Assembly: GCA_045579105.1 (NCBI GenBank) | Contig: JAZNLM010000130.1 | Coordinates: forward strand, 1 to 5,366 | DNA: 5,366 nucleotides | Source: Flemingiibacterium sp045579105 | Lineage (GTDB): Bacteria; Bacillota; Clostridia; Oscillospirales; CAG-272 | Direction of reading: 5' to 3' | In this document: positions 5,207 to 5,366 of the stretch, piece by piece | How positions within the stretch are numbered: the first letter of the stretch is position 1 | How the letters are laid out: every line of letters begins with the position of its first letter | The notes under the pieces: generated by a model | What the model was told of the DNA's origin: nothing | Database searches by the model: none | The model's input: only the letters and a program-made list of their open reading frames with translations | Made by a program: the position numbers and the translations under genes

Positions 5207-5235
5207 AGTATACCACATCTCTGCGAATGTGTCAA
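5207..5235 (-). promoter_or_regulatory. Strong SigA-type promoter of mnmA
   Basis: On the minus strand, a perfect -35 TTGACA (5235-5230), 17-bp spacer and -10 TATACT (5212-5207) preceded by TGTGG (extended -10). This is close to full consensus and the strongest promoter in the window. The predicted start is near 5200, leaving a leader of about 29 bases. It lies between the IS30 end and mnmA, so mnmA does not need transcription from the element. Confidence 0.92.
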
Positions 5236-5277
5236 GACAGGGGAAGACCATTTATCCGTTCCTCTGGTAAGATGATT

Positions 5278-5366
5278 TGTCAAGCTAAGTGCAACACTTA
5301 TTGATAGAATCATTAAATAAATCCAAAGGATTATTGTAATTTAAAACTTTCTTGGGCCTGGCGTTG
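5278..5366 (-). mobile_element. End of an IS30-family insertion sequence (runs off the window)
   Basis: The transposase C-terminus reaches almost to the element end, as is usual in IS30 elements. The adjacent stretch TTGTCAAGCTAAGTGCAACACTTA-type sequence (5277-5300) matches my recollection of IS30-family terminal repeats, which carry a GTGTTGCACTT core read inward. The outer boundary is approximate (somewhere near 5270-5285), because the other end and the target duplication are outside the window. On the minus strand the end carries a perfect TTGACA (5283-5278) pointing out toward mnmA. Confidence 0.65.
5285..5366 (-). CDS. IS30-family transposase, C-terminal fragment (window-truncated)
   Basis: The last 26 codons of a minus-strand gene enter from the right edge and end at TAG (5287-5285). 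The peptide begins NARPKKVLNYNNPLDLF and ends NKCCT. NxRPxKxLxYxxPxxxF is the recognisable C-terminal end of IS30-type DDE transposases (commonly NNRPRKRLGYKTP in other members). The catalytic domain lies outside, so whether the gene is intact cannot be judged. The Gly before Tyr usual in the family is Asn here. The stop codon lies within the presumed terminal inverted repeat. Confidence 0.8.
   Translation of the reverse strand, partial: NARPKKVLNYNNPLDLFNDSINKCCT

Noticed and set aside
5255..5260. Hybrid promoter formed by the IS30 outward -35 box
   Set aside because: At 16-18 bp spacing the sequences are GAACGG, AACGGA and ACGGAT, none resembling a -10 box.

Overview
The window looks like a chromosomal segment of a Clostridia-type Firmicute, plausibly an uncultured gut lineage of the Oscillospiraceae/Ruminococcaceae kind. 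The reasons are strong AAAGGAG-type Shine-Dalgarno sites, SigA promoters with 17-bp spacers and TGn-extended -10 boxes, a one-piece tmRNA beginning GGGGGCG, a Firmicute-like MnmA with a CCSL...DVEDAR segment, and moderate-GC genes separated by AT-rich spacers. The genus cannot be fixed from sequence alone.

Layout, left to right. Positions 1-399 hold the tmRNA gene ssrA (minus strand) with its terminator. Positions 400-592 are a spacer dominated by nested inverted repeats: a 65-bp three-stem element and a second two-tier hairpin touching the smpB stop codon. smpB follows on the minus strand (593-1069). A divergent promoter region (about 1070-1233) serves smpB to the left and a GNAT acetyltransferase gene (1234-1737, plus) to the right. 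The acetyltransferase gene and aspS (1784-3589, minus) converge on one shared two-way terminator. A second divergent region (3590-3838) holds the aspS promoter and leader and, on the other strand, a strong promoter overlaid with inverted repeats. That promoter drives an 89-codon gene of unknown function (3839-4108). This small gene converges on and overlaps by 11 bp the 3' end of mnmA (4098-5171, minus), and both stop codons sit in one stem-loop. Upstream of the mnmA promoter lies the end of an IS30-family insertion sequence that runs off the right edge.

Functionally the window is mostly translation housekeeping: trans-translation (tmRNA plus SmpB), aspartyl-tRNA charging, and 2-thiolation of tRNA wobble uridine. 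The ssrA/smpB pair works as one system; the others share a theme but show no sign of one operon, since nearly every gene has its own promoter and orientations alternate.

I found no convincing new multi-gene system. The items most worth a second look are the multi-hairpin element between smpB and ssrA, the atypical tmRNA tag ANTELAAA, the symmetric operator-like region before the 89-codon gene, that gene itself, the shared stop-codon hairpin, and the IS30 end carrying an outward -35 hexamer.
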